Shown: positions 37,482 through 46,458, counted from the first letter of the stretch. The stretch: DNA of 64,000 nt from Paucisalibacillus globulus DSM 18846 (GCF_000482485.1 NZ_AXVK01000015.1:239855-303854), one strand, 5' to 3'. Translations and numbers: made by a program. Notes: generated by a model not told the origin, from the sequence alone.

Positions 37482-37928
37482 TTAATCGCAAAGGGAATCC
37501 CTATCACCTGATTTAATATCTTCTTCACTATTATCTATACTACATCCTTCACCGTTTAAAGTTACTGAGTATGAAACGCCACCCTCATCGCCGACTGTTT
37601 TAGTTACAGTACCTGAGTAATCTGTATCATCCCAAGGACTTACTAGAGCATCTAAAAATCCTCCTTTCACCAGATCAGTACTCGTAACAGTACCGCTACC
37701 ACCTGTTAGGGGGATGTCATTCCCAGAAGCTTCATACAATTTAGCTGATGAGATTAATTGTTGAGCGTTAGCAATATGAGCATCTTGTCTTGAATTCTCC
37801 ATTACATTCCCAATCGCAACAAACGCAATAGCCCCAACAATAGCCAAAATAACAATAACCGCAAGTAACTCAACTAACGTTAAACCTCTTTCATCTTTCT
37901 TAAGTAGTTGTAACCATTTTTTCAACAT
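37482..37928 (-). CDS. pilA: Major type IV pilin
   Basis: The 148-residue prepilin has a 15-residue basic leader MLKKWLQLLKKDERG, cleavage after Gly15, and the mature N-terminus LTLVELLAVIVILAIVGAIAF with Glu5. The mature part is a helix plus a small C-terminal domain with two cysteines near the end (GCSIDN ... SLCD), a likely disulphide loop. The frame is open further upstream, but the ATG at 37928 has GGAGG 8 bases before it and gives the proper leader. Its large size for a Firmicute pilin operon, first position among pilins and the following hairpins suggest it is the major subunit. Confidence 0.88.
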   Translation of the reverse strand: MLKKWLQLLKKDERGLTLVELLAVIVILAIVGAIAFVAIGNVMENSRQDAHIANAQQLISSAKLYEASGNDIPLTGGSGTVTSTDLVKGGFLDALVSPWDDTDYSGTVTKTVGDEGGVSYSVTLNGEGCSIDNSEEDIKSGDRDSLCD

Positions 37929-38023
37929 ACACATTACCTCCATTTTTATGTTTATTAGATAATTTATAAAATCAAAATCCCATTGTCCTGTTTGTACCCC
38001 CACCTCCTTACATACCTTTCTTA

Positions 38024-39235
38024 CTAAATTTCTTGATAAATAGAAAACATTGGAACCATAATCGCAATTACAATAAACCCAACGACACCAGCTAGAACAA
38101 CAATCATTAATGGTTCAATTAGGGACTTAAGCGTGTCCACAGTTCGATCCACATCTTCCTCATAAAAGTCTGCTACTTTTGAAAGCATCAAATCAAGCTG
38201 ACCACTCTGTTCCCCAATTGCGATCATTTGTGTAACTAATGGAGGAAAGACCCAGCTTTTCTTTAGAGGTTCTGATAATGGTCTCCCCTTTTCTAAGCTT
38301 TCACGAGAGGCAAGTATTACTCTCCCAATTACTGGGTTCCCAACGACTTTCTCTACAATAGTCAGAGCTTGCAAAATTGGGACAGAACTGGAGACTAAAG
38401 AAGACAATGTCCTTGTCATTCTTGCAATTGCTGATTTTTGAAGTAGCTTACCAAAAATCGGAAATTTAAATAGTAAAAAATGAACGGTATAATTAAACTT
38501 TTTGTCATTCTTATAAAAAAGCATGAAGACGATAACGATTATCGCTATAATTAATAGACCTAACCACCAGGAATGCTGAATAAATTCACTCATTCCCATA
38601 ACCATTTTCGTTACAAGTGGTAATTCTCCACCAAAAGTTTCAAAAGTAGAAGTTATACTTGGTACAATGGATACCATCATGAATATAACCACTGCAACAA
38701 TAATTACGGACAACACAGCAGGATAAGCCATGGTGGATTCTACTTTTTTCTTAATATTATTTTGCTTTTCAAAGTAAACAGCCAGTCTATCCAATGTATC
38801 GTCAATATTACCTGTTGCTTCTCCTGCCCGAATCATATTTACAAATAGTGATGGAAAAGCCTTCTGTTGCTTTTCTGCTGCCTCCGAAAATGCTAGTCCT
38901 TCTTTAAGTTCAGTTTCAACGGCATAAAGTGCTTTCTTTAATCCTTTGCTTTCGGTTTGCTCAGCCAAAATATTCGTTGCTTCCACAATCGAAATACCCG
39001 CTCGAATTAATGTAGCAAATTGTCTACAATAAATAACAAAGTCCTGACTTTTTACTTTATTTACGCCTATTGATATATCACGATTAAATATCGTTGCCTT
39101 TGTTTCGGTCACTTCGCGGGGACTAATTCCCTTTTCACGAATTTCTGTTATAGCCTGGGAACGTGAAACACTCTCAATCGTCCCCTTTTTTAATATTCCT
39201 TTTGGAGTTCGTCCAACATATTTATATACTGGCAT
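38024..39235 (-). CDS. pilC: Type IV pilus platform protein PilC
   Basis: PilC is the polytopic inner-membrane platform rotated or moved by the motor ATPases. The 403-residue protein has the two repeated T2SSF domains, each with a cytoplasmic helical bundle: FCRQFATLIRAGISIVEA ... ETGNIDDTLDRLA and ARMTRTLSSLVSSSVPIL ... GEQSGQLDLMLSKVA, with membrane segments near 170, 220 and 375. GGTGA precedes the ATG, 2 bp after the pilT stop. Confidence 0.95.
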   Translation of the reverse strand: MPVYKYVGRTPKGILKKGTIESVSRSQAITEIREKGISPREVTETKATIFNRDISIGVNKVKSQDFVIYCRQFATLIRAGISIVEATNILAEQTESKGLKKALYAVETELKEGLAFSEAAEKQQKAFPSLFVNMIRAGEATGNIDDTLDRLAVYFEKQNNIKKKVESTMAYPAVLSVIIVAVVIFMMVSIVPSITSTFETFGGELPLVTKMVMGMSEFIQHSWWLGLLIIAIIVIVFMLFYKNDKKFNYTVHFLLFKFPIFGKLLQKSAIARMTRTLSSLVSSSVPILQALTIVEKVVGNPVIGRVILASRESLEKGRPLSEPLKKSWVFPPLVTQMIAIGEQSGQLDLMLSKVADFYEEDVDRTVDTLKSLIEPLMIVVLAGVVGFIVIAIMVPMFSIYQEI

Positions 39236-39237
39236 GA

Positions 39238-40278
39238 TTAATCACCTGCAATGTAAAGCATTTCTTGTGCATCATCAGGGTTGATAATACCTTGTTCTAA
39301 TAAGCTTTTGACTGACGTCTCCAATGTATGCATTCCAGCAGCACGTGACGTCTGAATTATATTATTTACCTGATCTACTTTTTCATTTCGAATTAAATTA
39401 GCCACAGATGGTAAATTGACTAGTATTTCTGTTGCTGCTACTCGGCCTGAACCATCCGCTTTTGGAAGAAGTCGTTGTGAAATTATTCCTGCTAGCACGG
39501 AGGCTAATTGAATTCTAATCTGACTTTGCTGATGTGGTGGAAATACATCAATAATTCGATTGATTGTTTGAGTTGCACTATTTGTATGTAGTGTTGCTAA
39601 AACAAGATGGCCTGTCTCAGCAGCGGTTAGTGCCGTTGATATGGTTGTATGATCTCTCATTTCCCCAACCAAAATGATATCTGGATCTTGTCTTAAAGCT
39701 GCACGTAATCCATTCGCGAAACTCTCTGTGTCTTTTCCTACTTCTCTTTGGTTGATAATGGATTTCTGATGGTTATGCACAAATTCAATTGGATCCTCTA
39801 ATGTAATAATATGTTTCGCCTTATAGCGGTTGACATAATCAATCATGGAAGCAAGTGTAGTTGACTTCCCAGAACCTGTTGGACCAGTAACTAGTATTAA
39901 CCCGTGAGTCTTTATCGCCAATTGTTGTAGAATTTTGGGCATTTGTAACTGTTCCATAGAAGGAATATCTTTCGGGATAACCCGTGCAACAATACTTATA
40001 TTTCCTAATTGATGGAAAATATTTATCCGGAAACGAGATACGTTCTCCAGACTATAAGAACTATCAATTTCACCAACGCTAACAAGATTGTCCCATTCTG
40101 ACTCAGATAAAAGCTCTCTCGCCAGAACTTCCGTATCGTTACTAGTCAAGACATCTTCACCATATGGTGTTAATTTGCCATTAATCCTTAATATAGGACG
40201 TGAATTAACGGTAATATGTAAATCAGATGCTTCATGGAAATAGGCTTTATTTAGTAATTCATTAATCTCGTATGGCAT
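39238..40278 (-). CDS. pilT: Type IV pilus retraction ATPase PilT
   Basis: PilT depolymerises pili, giving twitching motility and DNA uptake. The 346-residue hexameric ATPase has Walker A GPTGSGKSTTLASM, the Asp box ITLEDPIEF, Walker B RQDPDIILVGEMRD, the His box AETGHLVLATLHTN and the C-terminal TSRAAGMHTLETS helix, close to the PilT AIRNLIREGK-type region. Presence of PilT distinguishes this locus from a competence comG pseudopilus operon. AGGAGG precedes the ATG. Confidence 0.95.
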   Translation of the reverse strand: MPYEINELLNKAYFHEASDLHITVNSRPILRINGKLTPYGEDVLTSNDTEVLARELLSESEWDNLVSVGEIDSSYSLENVSRFRINIFHQLGNISIVARVIPKDIPSMEQLQMPKILQQLAIKTHGLILVTGPTGSGKSTTLASMIDYVNRYKAKHIITLEDPIEFVHNHQKSIINQREVGKDTESFANGLRAALRQDPDIILVGEMRDHTTISTALTAAETGHLVLATLHTNSATQTINRIIDVFPPHQQSQIRIQLASVLAGIISQRLLPKADGSGRVAATEILVNLPSVANLIRNEKVDQVNNIIQTSRAAGMHTLETSVKSLLEQGIINPDDAQEMLYIAGD

Positions 40279-40289
40279 AGCTTAACCTC

Positions 40290-41945
40290 CTAATTCGATG
40301 AAACAACTCGTAATACTTCCTCTGTTGTCGTTAGCCCTTGGGCAACTTTTTGAAGACCATCATCTAAAAGAAATAACATTCCGTTTTCCTTCACATAATG
40401 AAGAATTTCACTTCGAGTTCCTGTGTTTAAAATAAAGCGGCGGATTTCTTCATCAATTGGTAGAACTTCATGAATCGCAAGTCTTCCTCTATAACCGGTC
40501 ATTCCACAGCTTGGACAACCTTTACCTCTTGTAACAGTTGTTACTTCCATATTTGCATTAGCAAACAATTGCCTCTCTCGCTCTGCTGGTTTAACCTTTT
40601 CACCACAATCTTTGCAAATTTTTCTAACCAACCGTTGCCCAACTATTCCGTTTAAAGAGGAAGAGAGTAAGAAAGGCTCTACTCCCATATCAATTAATCG
40701 TGTTAAGGCATCAACGGCACTATTCGTATGAAGTGTACTTAATACAAGATGTCCAGTTAGTGATGCACGGACTGCAATTTGTGCTGTTTCAAAGTCACGA
40801 ATTTCACCAATCATGATAATATCAGGGTCTTGCCGTAATATAGACCGCAAACCAGCCGCAAAGGTCATTCCAATTTCTTCTTTTACTTGGATCTGATTAA
40901 TTCCAGCCAGTTGATATTCAACCGGGTCCTCTATCGTAATAATGTTTACCTCTTCCCGATTTAAACGATTTAATGCTGCATATAAGGTAGAAGATTTTCC
41001 AGATCCAGTTGGCCCGGTAATTAAGATAATTCCATTTGGCTTTTCAATCATCTGCTTGAAACTAGCCAAATTAGAATCTGTAAATCCTAATCTCGTTATA
41101 TCGTTTAGTGCATTACCAATATCAAGTATCCGCATCACCACTTTTTCACCAAAAATAGACGGGAGTGTGGAAACACGTATATCTACTTGTCGATGGTTGA
41201 TTTCCAGTTTTACCCGACCATCCTGTGGCATTCTACTTTCGGTAATATTAAGATTACTAATAATCTTAATCCTAGCAATCAACATGCTTTGCATATATTT
41301 CGGTAACGTACGCTCCGTTCGTAACACACCATCAACCCGGTAGCGAACCCTAAGTTCTCCTTCTTGTGGATCAAAGTGGATATCACTTGCCTTTTGTGCA
41401 GCAGCGTTCGTAATTATTTGATTGACCAAACGTACAATTGGAGAATCCTCATCGGTTATACCCGTTTCATCAATCGCCTCTTGTGGAGCATAATCCCCCA
41501 TCAATTCCTCAATGGATTCCTGTAGATCATAATGCTTGGTAATTGTCCGATAGATAGAATCTTTCGTTGCTATACCAGGAGTTATTTGAAGTCCTGTTGC
41601 TATTCTTAATTCTTCTATAGCAAAGTAATCCATTGGATCTGCCATGGCTACAAATAGTTTATTTCCTTCTATCCGAAGTGGCATAAGAAGATATCGTTTG
41701 GCAAGATCCTTAGGCACTAAATTTACAACATCTTCGTCAATTGTATATTGATAGAGATTGACATGTGGTATGCCTAATTGAAATTCTAGTACTTCAATCA
41801 ATTGCTGTTCCGTAATGTATCCTTCTCTTAGAAGTGCATCTCCCAATTTTTCATCAGGTGATTTTTCAGAAAGTGTTCTAGCTAATTGTTCCTCTGTTAA
41901 TAACTCTGCATTGACGAGTAAATCCCCTAATCTTTTCCTTACCAT
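40290..41945 (-). CDS. pilB: Type IV pilus assembly ATPase PilB
   Basis: PilB powers pilus extension. The 551-residue protein has two N-terminal GspE_N/MshE-type domains (LGDLLVNAELLTEEQL, LGDALLREGYITEQQLIEVL), then the AAA-like motor with GPTGSGKSSTLYAAL, RQDPDIIMIGEIRD and SLTGHLVLSTLHTN, and the zinc site CKDCG ... CPSCG. MshE-type N domains often bind cyclic di-GMP, notable since a diguanylate cyclase gene is 19 kb away. The ATG at 41945 has GAGGTG upstream; an earlier TTG overlaps it. Confidence 0.95.
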   Translation of the reverse strand: MVRKRLGDLLVNAELLTEEQLARTLSEKSPDEKLGDALLREGYITEQQLIEVLEFQLGIPHVNLYQYTIDEDVVNLVPKDLAKRYLLMPLRIEGNKLFVAMADPMDYFAIEELRIATGLQITPGIATKDSIYRTITKHYDLQESIEELMGDYAPQEAIDETGITDEDSPIVRLVNQIITNAAAQKASDIHFDPQEGELRVRYRVDGVLRTERTLPKYMQSMLIARIKIISNLNITESRMPQDGRVKLEINHRQVDIRVSTLPSIFGEKVVMRILDIGNALNDITRLGFTDSNLASFKQMIEKPNGIILITGPTGSGKSSTLYAALNRLNREEVNIITIEDPVEYQLAGINQIQVKEEIGMTFAAGLRSILRQDPDIIMIGEIRDFETAQIAVRASLTGHLVLSTLHTNSAVDALTRLIDMGVEPFLLSSSLNGIVGQRLVRKICKDCGEKVKPAERERQLFANANMEVTTVTRGKGCPSCGMTGYRGRLAIHEVLPIDEEIRRFILNTGTRSEILHYVKENGMLFLLDDGLQKVAQGLTTTEEVLRVVSSN

Positions 41946-41967
41946 GATTGAACACCTCAATTTAAGG

Positions 41968-43488
41968 TTATTTTACATAGATTTGTTCCTCTTCTTCACT
42001 ATCTTGATTTTGATTATCTTCATTCTTTATACCTTCATTAGTATCAGGCGGATTATTCGAAGCCCACATTAGTCGTAACAATTGCAACTGATTGTTATCT
42101 AGACTTTCAATACAACTTCTAATTTCTTCGTTCTCAGCTTCAACATAATATGAATTCAATTCACCTTTTTCCGCTTCCATACCCGCACAGTATGCAGAGA
42201 CAAAATTATAAAAATCTAGCGAACCTTCTTGATTACCTTCTGAAACATTCCCTAAATCCAATTCATTGCCTTCGTTAGTACCTGGGTTTTCATTTTGTAG
42301 GAAATTGTCAAAATCAGAAATATCGTTTTCCCCTTCTAGTGAACCAATACTAGTACCATTTTCAGTTAACATTCCACTACTAATTGGTAGTAAGACAATT
42401 TTTGGTTCCGGTGGATAAAAATCTCTACTAACTAATTTTTCTTCGCCTTGTTCTGTTCGATAGACCTCAACTTCCAATCCAGAAACGCCTTCTTGGATTG
42501 TTCTACTTGTTCCCGGACTTAAACCTTTGCTATATCGATATACCGTTCTAGGCTGAACTTCACTTACATTTTTAACGTGATAACTTAGAGCATCCTCCGG
42601 CACAAATGACTCTAACTTTATATGTAATTGATTTGCATCCAGTACCAACCCTAGCGTGTAAGAATCAACATTTGGATTGTAGAAAATAAAATCCTTATCT
42701 ACTTTTGGATTTATACTAACCTCAATGCCAGGCTCTGCGTAAACAGGAATACTCCCTTGTGAATAACGTTCCAACACCGTCAAATTGCTTTGTAGCACTA
42801 CAGAATATAGTCCTGAAGCAATTAAGTTAATCTCAGGTAGTTCCGTATCAGTAATAGGTGACAAAGCTTCTGAAACTGAGAATATTTCTTCTGATTTAAT
42901 TGACCATCCATTTAACTGAGAAATTAAATTATTTAATGTAGGATTTGAGAGTTCACTTGGAATAGTGATGGATGTTTCCGCAACTATAGCTAGTTGTTGA
43001 TTTCGATCCACAGCATATTCAATTTCAACTATATGATCATCTAAATTACTAGCAATTGTGCTTGCTCTAGTTAATGTTGAATGAATATCAACATAAGTTG
43101 GCAAATTGGTTAGTTCTGTATTATTTTTTTCAACTTCCACGACTAGTGGTTGAACAACATTTGACTTTTTAACAAGAGGAATCCACCCCTTTGTTCTAGC
43201 TTGTAATTGGTTTAATGTTGTATCAATATCAAAATGAAATATAGAACGTGGAATAGCTACCTCTTCATGTTCACTTTGTGCAAATAAAAATTCTTCTGTT
43301 TTCCAGATATTAATTTTTTCATGTAACAATGCACTTGCATCTTTCTTACTCATGCCCTCCACAAGAACACCGGCAACTTGTGTGCCTTTTGGATACTTAG
43401 TTAACCCTTGAAAAGCTAAGAATCCTAGGAAAACAGCAACAATCAATGATAAAAGGCTAAGAATAACTGTTTTTTTCGACACCATCAT
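41968..43488 (-). CDS. VanW/G5-type cell-surface protein of the pilus operon
   Basis: First gene of the pilus operon, 506 residues. An N-terminal membrane anchor (TVILSLLSLIVAVFLGFLAF) is followed by two repeats of a peptidoglycan-binding-4-like region, a degenerate VanW domain (LTVLERYSQGSIPVY ... PKVDKDFIFYNPN; the usual Gly-Gly-Gly-Ile-Cys-Gln core is not conserved), and a G5-like segment EGVSGLEVEVYRT. The C-terminal 130 residues are acidic and Asn-rich and look disordered. Probably outside the membrane in the wall. VanW proteins accompany pilus operons in several Firmicutes; a role in passing the pilus through the wall is an inference. Confidence 0.7.
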   Translation of the reverse strand: MMVSKKTVILSLLSLIVAVFLGFLAFQGLTKYPKGTQVAGVLVEGMSKKDASALLHEKINIWKTEEFLFAQSEHEEVAIPRSIFHFDIDTTLNQLQARTKGWIPLVKKSNVVQPLVVEVEKNNTELTNLPTYVDIHSTLTRASTIASNLDDHIVEIEYAVDRNQQLAIVAETSITIPSELSNPTLNNLISQLNGWSIKSEEIFSVSEALSPITDTELPEINLIASGLYSVVLQSNLTVLERYSQGSIPVYAEPGIEVSINPKVDKDFIFYNPNVDSYTLGLVLDANQLHIKLESFVPEDALSYHVKNVSEVQPRTVYRYSKGLSPGTSRTIQEGVSGLEVEVYRTEQGEEKLVSRDFYPPEPKIVLLPISSGMLTENGTSIGSLEGENDISDFDNFLQNENPGTNEGNELDLGNVSEGNQEGSLDFYNFVSAYCAGMEAEKGELNSYYVEAENEEIRSCIESLDNNQLQLLRLMWASNNPPDTNEGIKNEDNQNQDSEEEEQIYVK

Positions 43489-43520
43489 GGAAAAAATCCA
43501 CCTTTTCGAGTGATGAACAT

Positions 43521-43550
43521 AGTATATTTCAACTAGTTAAAGATATTCAA
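43521..43550 (-). promoter_or_regulatory. Candidate promoter P2 of the pilus operon
   Basis: Minus strand TTGAAT (43550-43545) and TATACT (43526-43521), 18 bases apart, about 30 bases upstream of the VanW-like gene's ATG. The 32-nt palindrome lies 35 bases upstream of its -35. Confidence 0.5.
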
Positions 43551-43585
43551 ACGTAGTAGTTTATAACTATATAAAAAGCATAATC

Positions 43586-43617
43586 TATTACTCTATCACT
43601 ATAGTGATAGAGTAATA
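43586..43617. promoter_or_regulatory. Perfect 32-nt palindrome at the head of the pilus operon
   Basis: The half-arm TATTACTCTATCACTA (43586-43601) is followed at once by its exact reverse complement (43602-43617). It has no loop, no GC clamp and no T run, so an operator for a dimeric repressor or activator is more likely than a terminator. It sits between two candidate promoters. ACTCTATCA equals the half-site of Tn10 tetO1, but the half-sites are six bases apart here instead of one. Confidence 0.75.
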
Positions 43618-43639
43618 TTGGTTCTTTAGTCTTATGTTC

Positions 43640-43669
43640 ATAGTATCAACACCAAAACAGCACTGTCAA
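43640..43669 (-). promoter_or_regulatory. Candidate promoter P1 of the pilus operon
   Basis: Minus strand -35 TTGACA (43669-43664), with -10 GATACT (43647-43642, 16-base spacing) or TACTAT (43645-43640, 18-base spacing). Transcription would begin near 43632, placing the palindrome 15-45 bases into the transcript. Confidence 0.6.
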
Positions 43670-43714
43670 CATAATTCTACATTTTTTACAAACTTATCAG
43701 AATTTTTTCTGTAA

Positions 43715-44467
43715 TTAAATTAAACTAAAGTAAAAATGAAGGATAGGATCAGAAAAGAAGTATGTAATTAGAGTGGCAATAATAATATAAGGTCCAAAAG
43801 GCACAGGTTGCTTTCTTTTTATTATTCCGATTAACATAAAGAAAATACCGAATACCGACCCTAATAAACAGGCTATGAAGAAGGTTAGGAGTACTTTTGG
43901 CAAACCTAATACTAATCCCAGTAATCCAAAGAGTTTCATATCTCCTGCCCCCATCCCGCCTCGACTGACGATTATAATAAGGGCAATCATACTAAATCCT
44001 ACTACTGCACCAGCAATGGGCGACCACCACGGTTCAATAGGACGAAAAATATTTAAAACAATAAAAAAGGGCAAGAAGAATAAAAGAACTTTGTTTGGAA
44101 TAATCATATATTTTATATCCGAGACAACTAAAATCATAGAGAGTGAAATAAGTAGTAGTGCTTTGATTAATTCCAATGTAAATCCTAATTGGACATAGCT
44201 ATAAGAGAATAGGAATCCAGTTAACAATTCCATAAAGGGATAAATAAATGAAATCTTTTCCGCGCAATGTCGACATTTCCCTCCCTGAATTAAATATGAA
44301 ACTACCGGTATTAACTCATACCAGGACAACTGATGGCGACATACTGGACATATAGACCGGTCATTTGAAAAAGGTATACCTTTAGGCAAACGCAATCCTA
44401 CAACATTAAAAAATGAACCAAATACCATTCCGACTACAAATAAGAAGCCTATTGCAAAAATTTCCAT
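43715..44467 (-). CDS. Prepilin peptidase (leader peptidase and N-methyltransferase)
   Basis: Cleaves type III prepilin leaders at the membrane and methylates the new N-terminus. The 250-residue polytopic protein has the N-terminal cytoplasmic zinc loop with CPVC ... CRHC, and the two catalytic aspartate motifs, VSDIKYMIIPNKVL and GMGAGDMKLFGLLGL. It lies upstream of the pilus operon, separated by P1 and the palindrome. It could equally serve a competence pseudopilus (ComC role), but its place argues for the pilus. GGAGG precedes the ATG. Confidence 0.94.
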   Translation of the reverse strand: MEIFAIGFLFVVGMVFGSFFNVVGLRLPKGIPFSNDRSICPVCRHQLSWYELIPVVSYLIQGGKCRHCAEKISFIYPFMELLTGFLFSYSYVQLGFTLELIKALLLISLSMILVVSDIKYMIIPNKVLLFFLPFFIVLNIFRPIEPWWSPIAGAVVGFSMIALIIIVSRGGMGAGDMKLFGLLGLVLGLPKVLLTFFIACLLGSVFGIFFMLIGIIKRKQPVPFGPYIIIATLITYFFSDPILHFYFSLI

Positions 44468-44599
44468 AATTTTACCTCCTTCGACATAAACTTAGTAGAT
44501 TATATCATTTAATAGTAAAAACAACTATTTAAAATTTTCAATATGGGAAAAATTATGTTCACTTTTAAAAATACCTTTTAATTGTTCTTTAAAATAATA

Positions 44600-44635
44600 A
44601 ACAGCCTAACCCTATAATAGAGTTAAAGGCTGTAT
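44600..44635 (-). terminator. Terminator after the 68-residue membrane protein gene
   Basis: ACAGCCT and AGGCTGT arms with inner complementary bases (TTAACTC and GGGTTA); the minus strand continues TTTATTATTTTAAAG. It lies just past the stop at 44669. Confidence 0.7.
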
Positions 44636-44668
44636 AAAGTTTACTCTTCTATTAATTATGTCATCTCT

Positions 44669-44875
44669 TTACTTATAGTAACCAAATATACTTAATGCAA
44701 ATACCCCAATAATGACTATAATTACCCCTGTAATAAAGAAGATAATCGCAGTCTTCTTCTCCTTCGTCTCTAACCATGCAGCAACAGTTACAATAATCGT
44801 AAAGATGAACCCAAAAAATATCGAAGCTAACGGATTGGTTGGTTGAATGAAATCATTCCAACTAAGAAAATCCAT
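44669..44875 (-). CDS. Small membrane protein of unknown function (68 aa)
   Basis: Two membrane helices (ASIFFGFIFTIIVTVAAWL and IIFFITGVIIVIIGVFALSIF) joined by a short charged loop ETKEKKTA. AAAGGAG precedes the ATG. It lies 31 bp downstream of ytkL on the same strand and is followed by a terminator, so it may be co-transcribed with ytkL. No family recognised. Confidence 0.7.
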   Translation of the reverse strand: MDFLSWNDFIQPTNPLASIFFGFIFTIIVTVAAWLETKEKKTAIIFFITGVIIVIIGVFALSIFGYYK

Positions 44876-44906
44876 TCATTCACTCCTTTATTATCTTAGT
44901 AACTTC

Positions 44907-45587
44907 TTACAATACTAACTCATTACCAGGATGCATAACCTCTCCTTTTCCTGTACGTACCTTTTGAACAAATTCCTCAGGATTCTGTTCAATAACTGGG
45001 AAAGTATTATAATGTATAGGTACCACTATTTTTGCATCAATCCAATCTGCCGCAACTAAAGCATCTTCAGGCCCCATTGTAAAATTATCCCCGATTGGAA
45101 TAAAAGCAATTTCAATATCATTCATTTCGCCATACATCTTTAAATCCGTAAATAATGCGGTATCACCTAAGTGGTAAATTGTTTTATCTTCAACAGTTAA
45201 TAGTATTCCCGATGGCATTCCAGTATAGACCATTGTTCCATCTTCTTCCGTGAATGCAGAACCATGGAATGCTTGAGTAAACTTCACCTTTCCAAAGTCA
45301 AACATATGAGACCCACCGATATGCATTCCATGCGACTTGATACCTTTTGATACCATATAATCAGAAAGCTCATTTGGTGCAATGACTATCGCATTGTTAC
45401 GTTTCGCAATTTCAAATGTATCCCCAACATGATCATTATGTCCATGTGTTAACAGTATGTAATCTGCTTTTACTTCCTCCGCTTTTAAATCACATAAGCT
45501 ATTACCTGTGATAAATGGATCAATTAAAATCGTATACTTTCCTGTTTCAACCTTTACTACAGAATGCCCATGATATGATACCTTCAT
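44907..45587 (-). CDS. ytkL: Metallo-beta-lactamase fold hydrolase YtkL (UPF0173)
   Basis: A 226-residue metal-dependent hydrolase of unknown substrate. The metal motif [11 protein letters not shown] is near residue 50, followed by [30 protein letters not shown] and VPIHYNTFP. The ATG at 45587 is chosen because GGAGGG lies 9 bases upstream; the longer open frame adds 18 residues unlike the family. In B. subtilis ytoI is followed at short distance by the ytkL region, and the pilus locus separates them here. Confidence 0.93.
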   Translation of the reverse strand: MKVSYHGHSVVKVETGKYTILIDPFITGNSLCDLKAEEVKADYILLTHGHNDHVGDTFEIAKRNNAIVIAPNELSDYMVSKGIKSHGMHIGGSHMFDFGKVKFTQAFHGSAFTEEDGTMVYTGMPSGILLTVEDKTIYHLGDTALFTDLKMYGEMNDIEIAFIPIGDNFTMGPEDALVAADWIDAKIVVPIHYNTFPVIEQNPEEFVQKVRTGKGEVMHPGNELVL

Positions 45588-45748
45588 AAAAATCATCCCT
45601 CCAAAAATAAGTTTATTATTATAGATTCTACATGTACACAAATATTCCTTTCAAATCATTAGAAAAAATAACATATTCGCTCATTCTTTAGCGAGTGTAT
45701 TAGTTTTTCTACACGCGCATAATGTAAATATACTTTTCTTTCTACTAA

Positions 45749-45782
45749 AAAAAAGACAGCATCTAATTAAAATGCTGTCTTT
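45749..45782 (-). terminator. Terminator after pspA
   Basis: AAAGACAGCAT and ATGCTGTCTTT arms; the minus strand ends the stem with a run of eight T. It lies 10 bases beyond the pspA stop. Confidence 0.9.
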
Positions 45783-45792
45783 CCACCTCGAT

Positions 45793-46458
45793 TTACTCTT
45801 TACCCATTGCTTCTTTCAAAGCTGCTAACTCATCATCAACATCCGAATCTAATTTTCTAAATTCATCATCTAATGTTCGACTTTGTGTAGATAAATCCTC
45901 GCTTGTTTCTGCTTCCGCTTCAAAGCGAAGAACTTTTTCTTCCATTCTTTCAAAGCCACGTCTTGATTCATCGCCACCTATGGAAGACATGCTACGGTTA
46001 ATCTTCGTACGTGTTTTCGCAGACTCCGCACGAGCTTTTAAAGAATCTTTCTTAAGATTCATTTCTTGGTATTCTTTCTTCATTTCATCAAGCTTACTCT
46101 TTAGAATTTCAGAGTCATTTTTAGCTTGCTCATAGGATTGTTGTAGTAATACTGCTTGGTTCTCGTATTCTTTCTTTTCCTGTAATGCACGCTTTGCAAG
46201 CTCATCTTCTCCTGCTACAACAGCCTTTTCAGCTTGGGCCTGTCTTTTATCTACCATGCTTTGAGCATCTTCTGCTTTACGCTTAAGGATTTTTTCATTA
46301 GCAATTTGCTTCGCTACTGCTGCTTCGGCTTCTCTAATATCTTCTCCCATATCACGCAAGAATTGATCCAGCATTTTAACAGGATCTTCCGCTTTATCTA
46401 ACATTGCATTGAGTTCTGAACTAACTACTGTCTTCATTCGTTTGAAAAACTTAAACAT
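45793..46458 (-). CDS. pspA: PspA/IM30 family membrane-stress protein
   Basis: A 221-residue peripheral membrane protein that oligomerises on damaged membranes. The N-terminal amphipathic helix (MFKFFKRMKTVVSSELNAML) is followed by KAEDPVKMLDQFLRDM, the PspA signature, and a long coiled coil rich in Lys, Glu and Ala to the end. GGAGGG precedes the ATG. It diverges from the peptidase gene. No LiaRS-type neighbours are present, so regulation is unknown. A short 82-codon frame upstream on the same strand is not a gene. Confidence 0.9.
   Translation of the reverse strand: MFKFFKRMKTVVSSELNAMLDKAEDPVKMLDQFLRDMGEDIREAEAAVAKQIANEKILKRKAEDAQSMVDKRQAQAEKAVVAGEDELAKRALQEKKEYENQAVLLQQSYEQAKNDSEILKSKLDEMKKEYQEMNLKKDSLKARAESAKTRTKINRSMSSIGGDESRRGFERMEEKVLRFEAEAETSEDLSTQSRTLDDEFRKLDSDVDDELAALKEAMGKE

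Noticed and set aside
37929..38003. N-terminal extension of the major pilin
   Set aside because: The frame is open upstream, but the extension would destroy the short basic prepilin leader; the ATG at 37928 has the proper ribosome binding site.
43586..43617. tetO operator for a TetR(B)-type repressor
   Set aside because: The half-site matches, but the two halves are six bases apart instead of one, and no tetracycline efflux gene is near.
43586..43617. Terminator of the prepilin peptidase gene
   Set aside because: The palindrome is AT-rich, has no loop and no following T run, and lies beyond a good promoter.
32106..44467. Competence comG operon
   Set aside because: PilT, PilM, PilN and PilO are present and the gene order is that of a type IV pilus; comG operons lack these.
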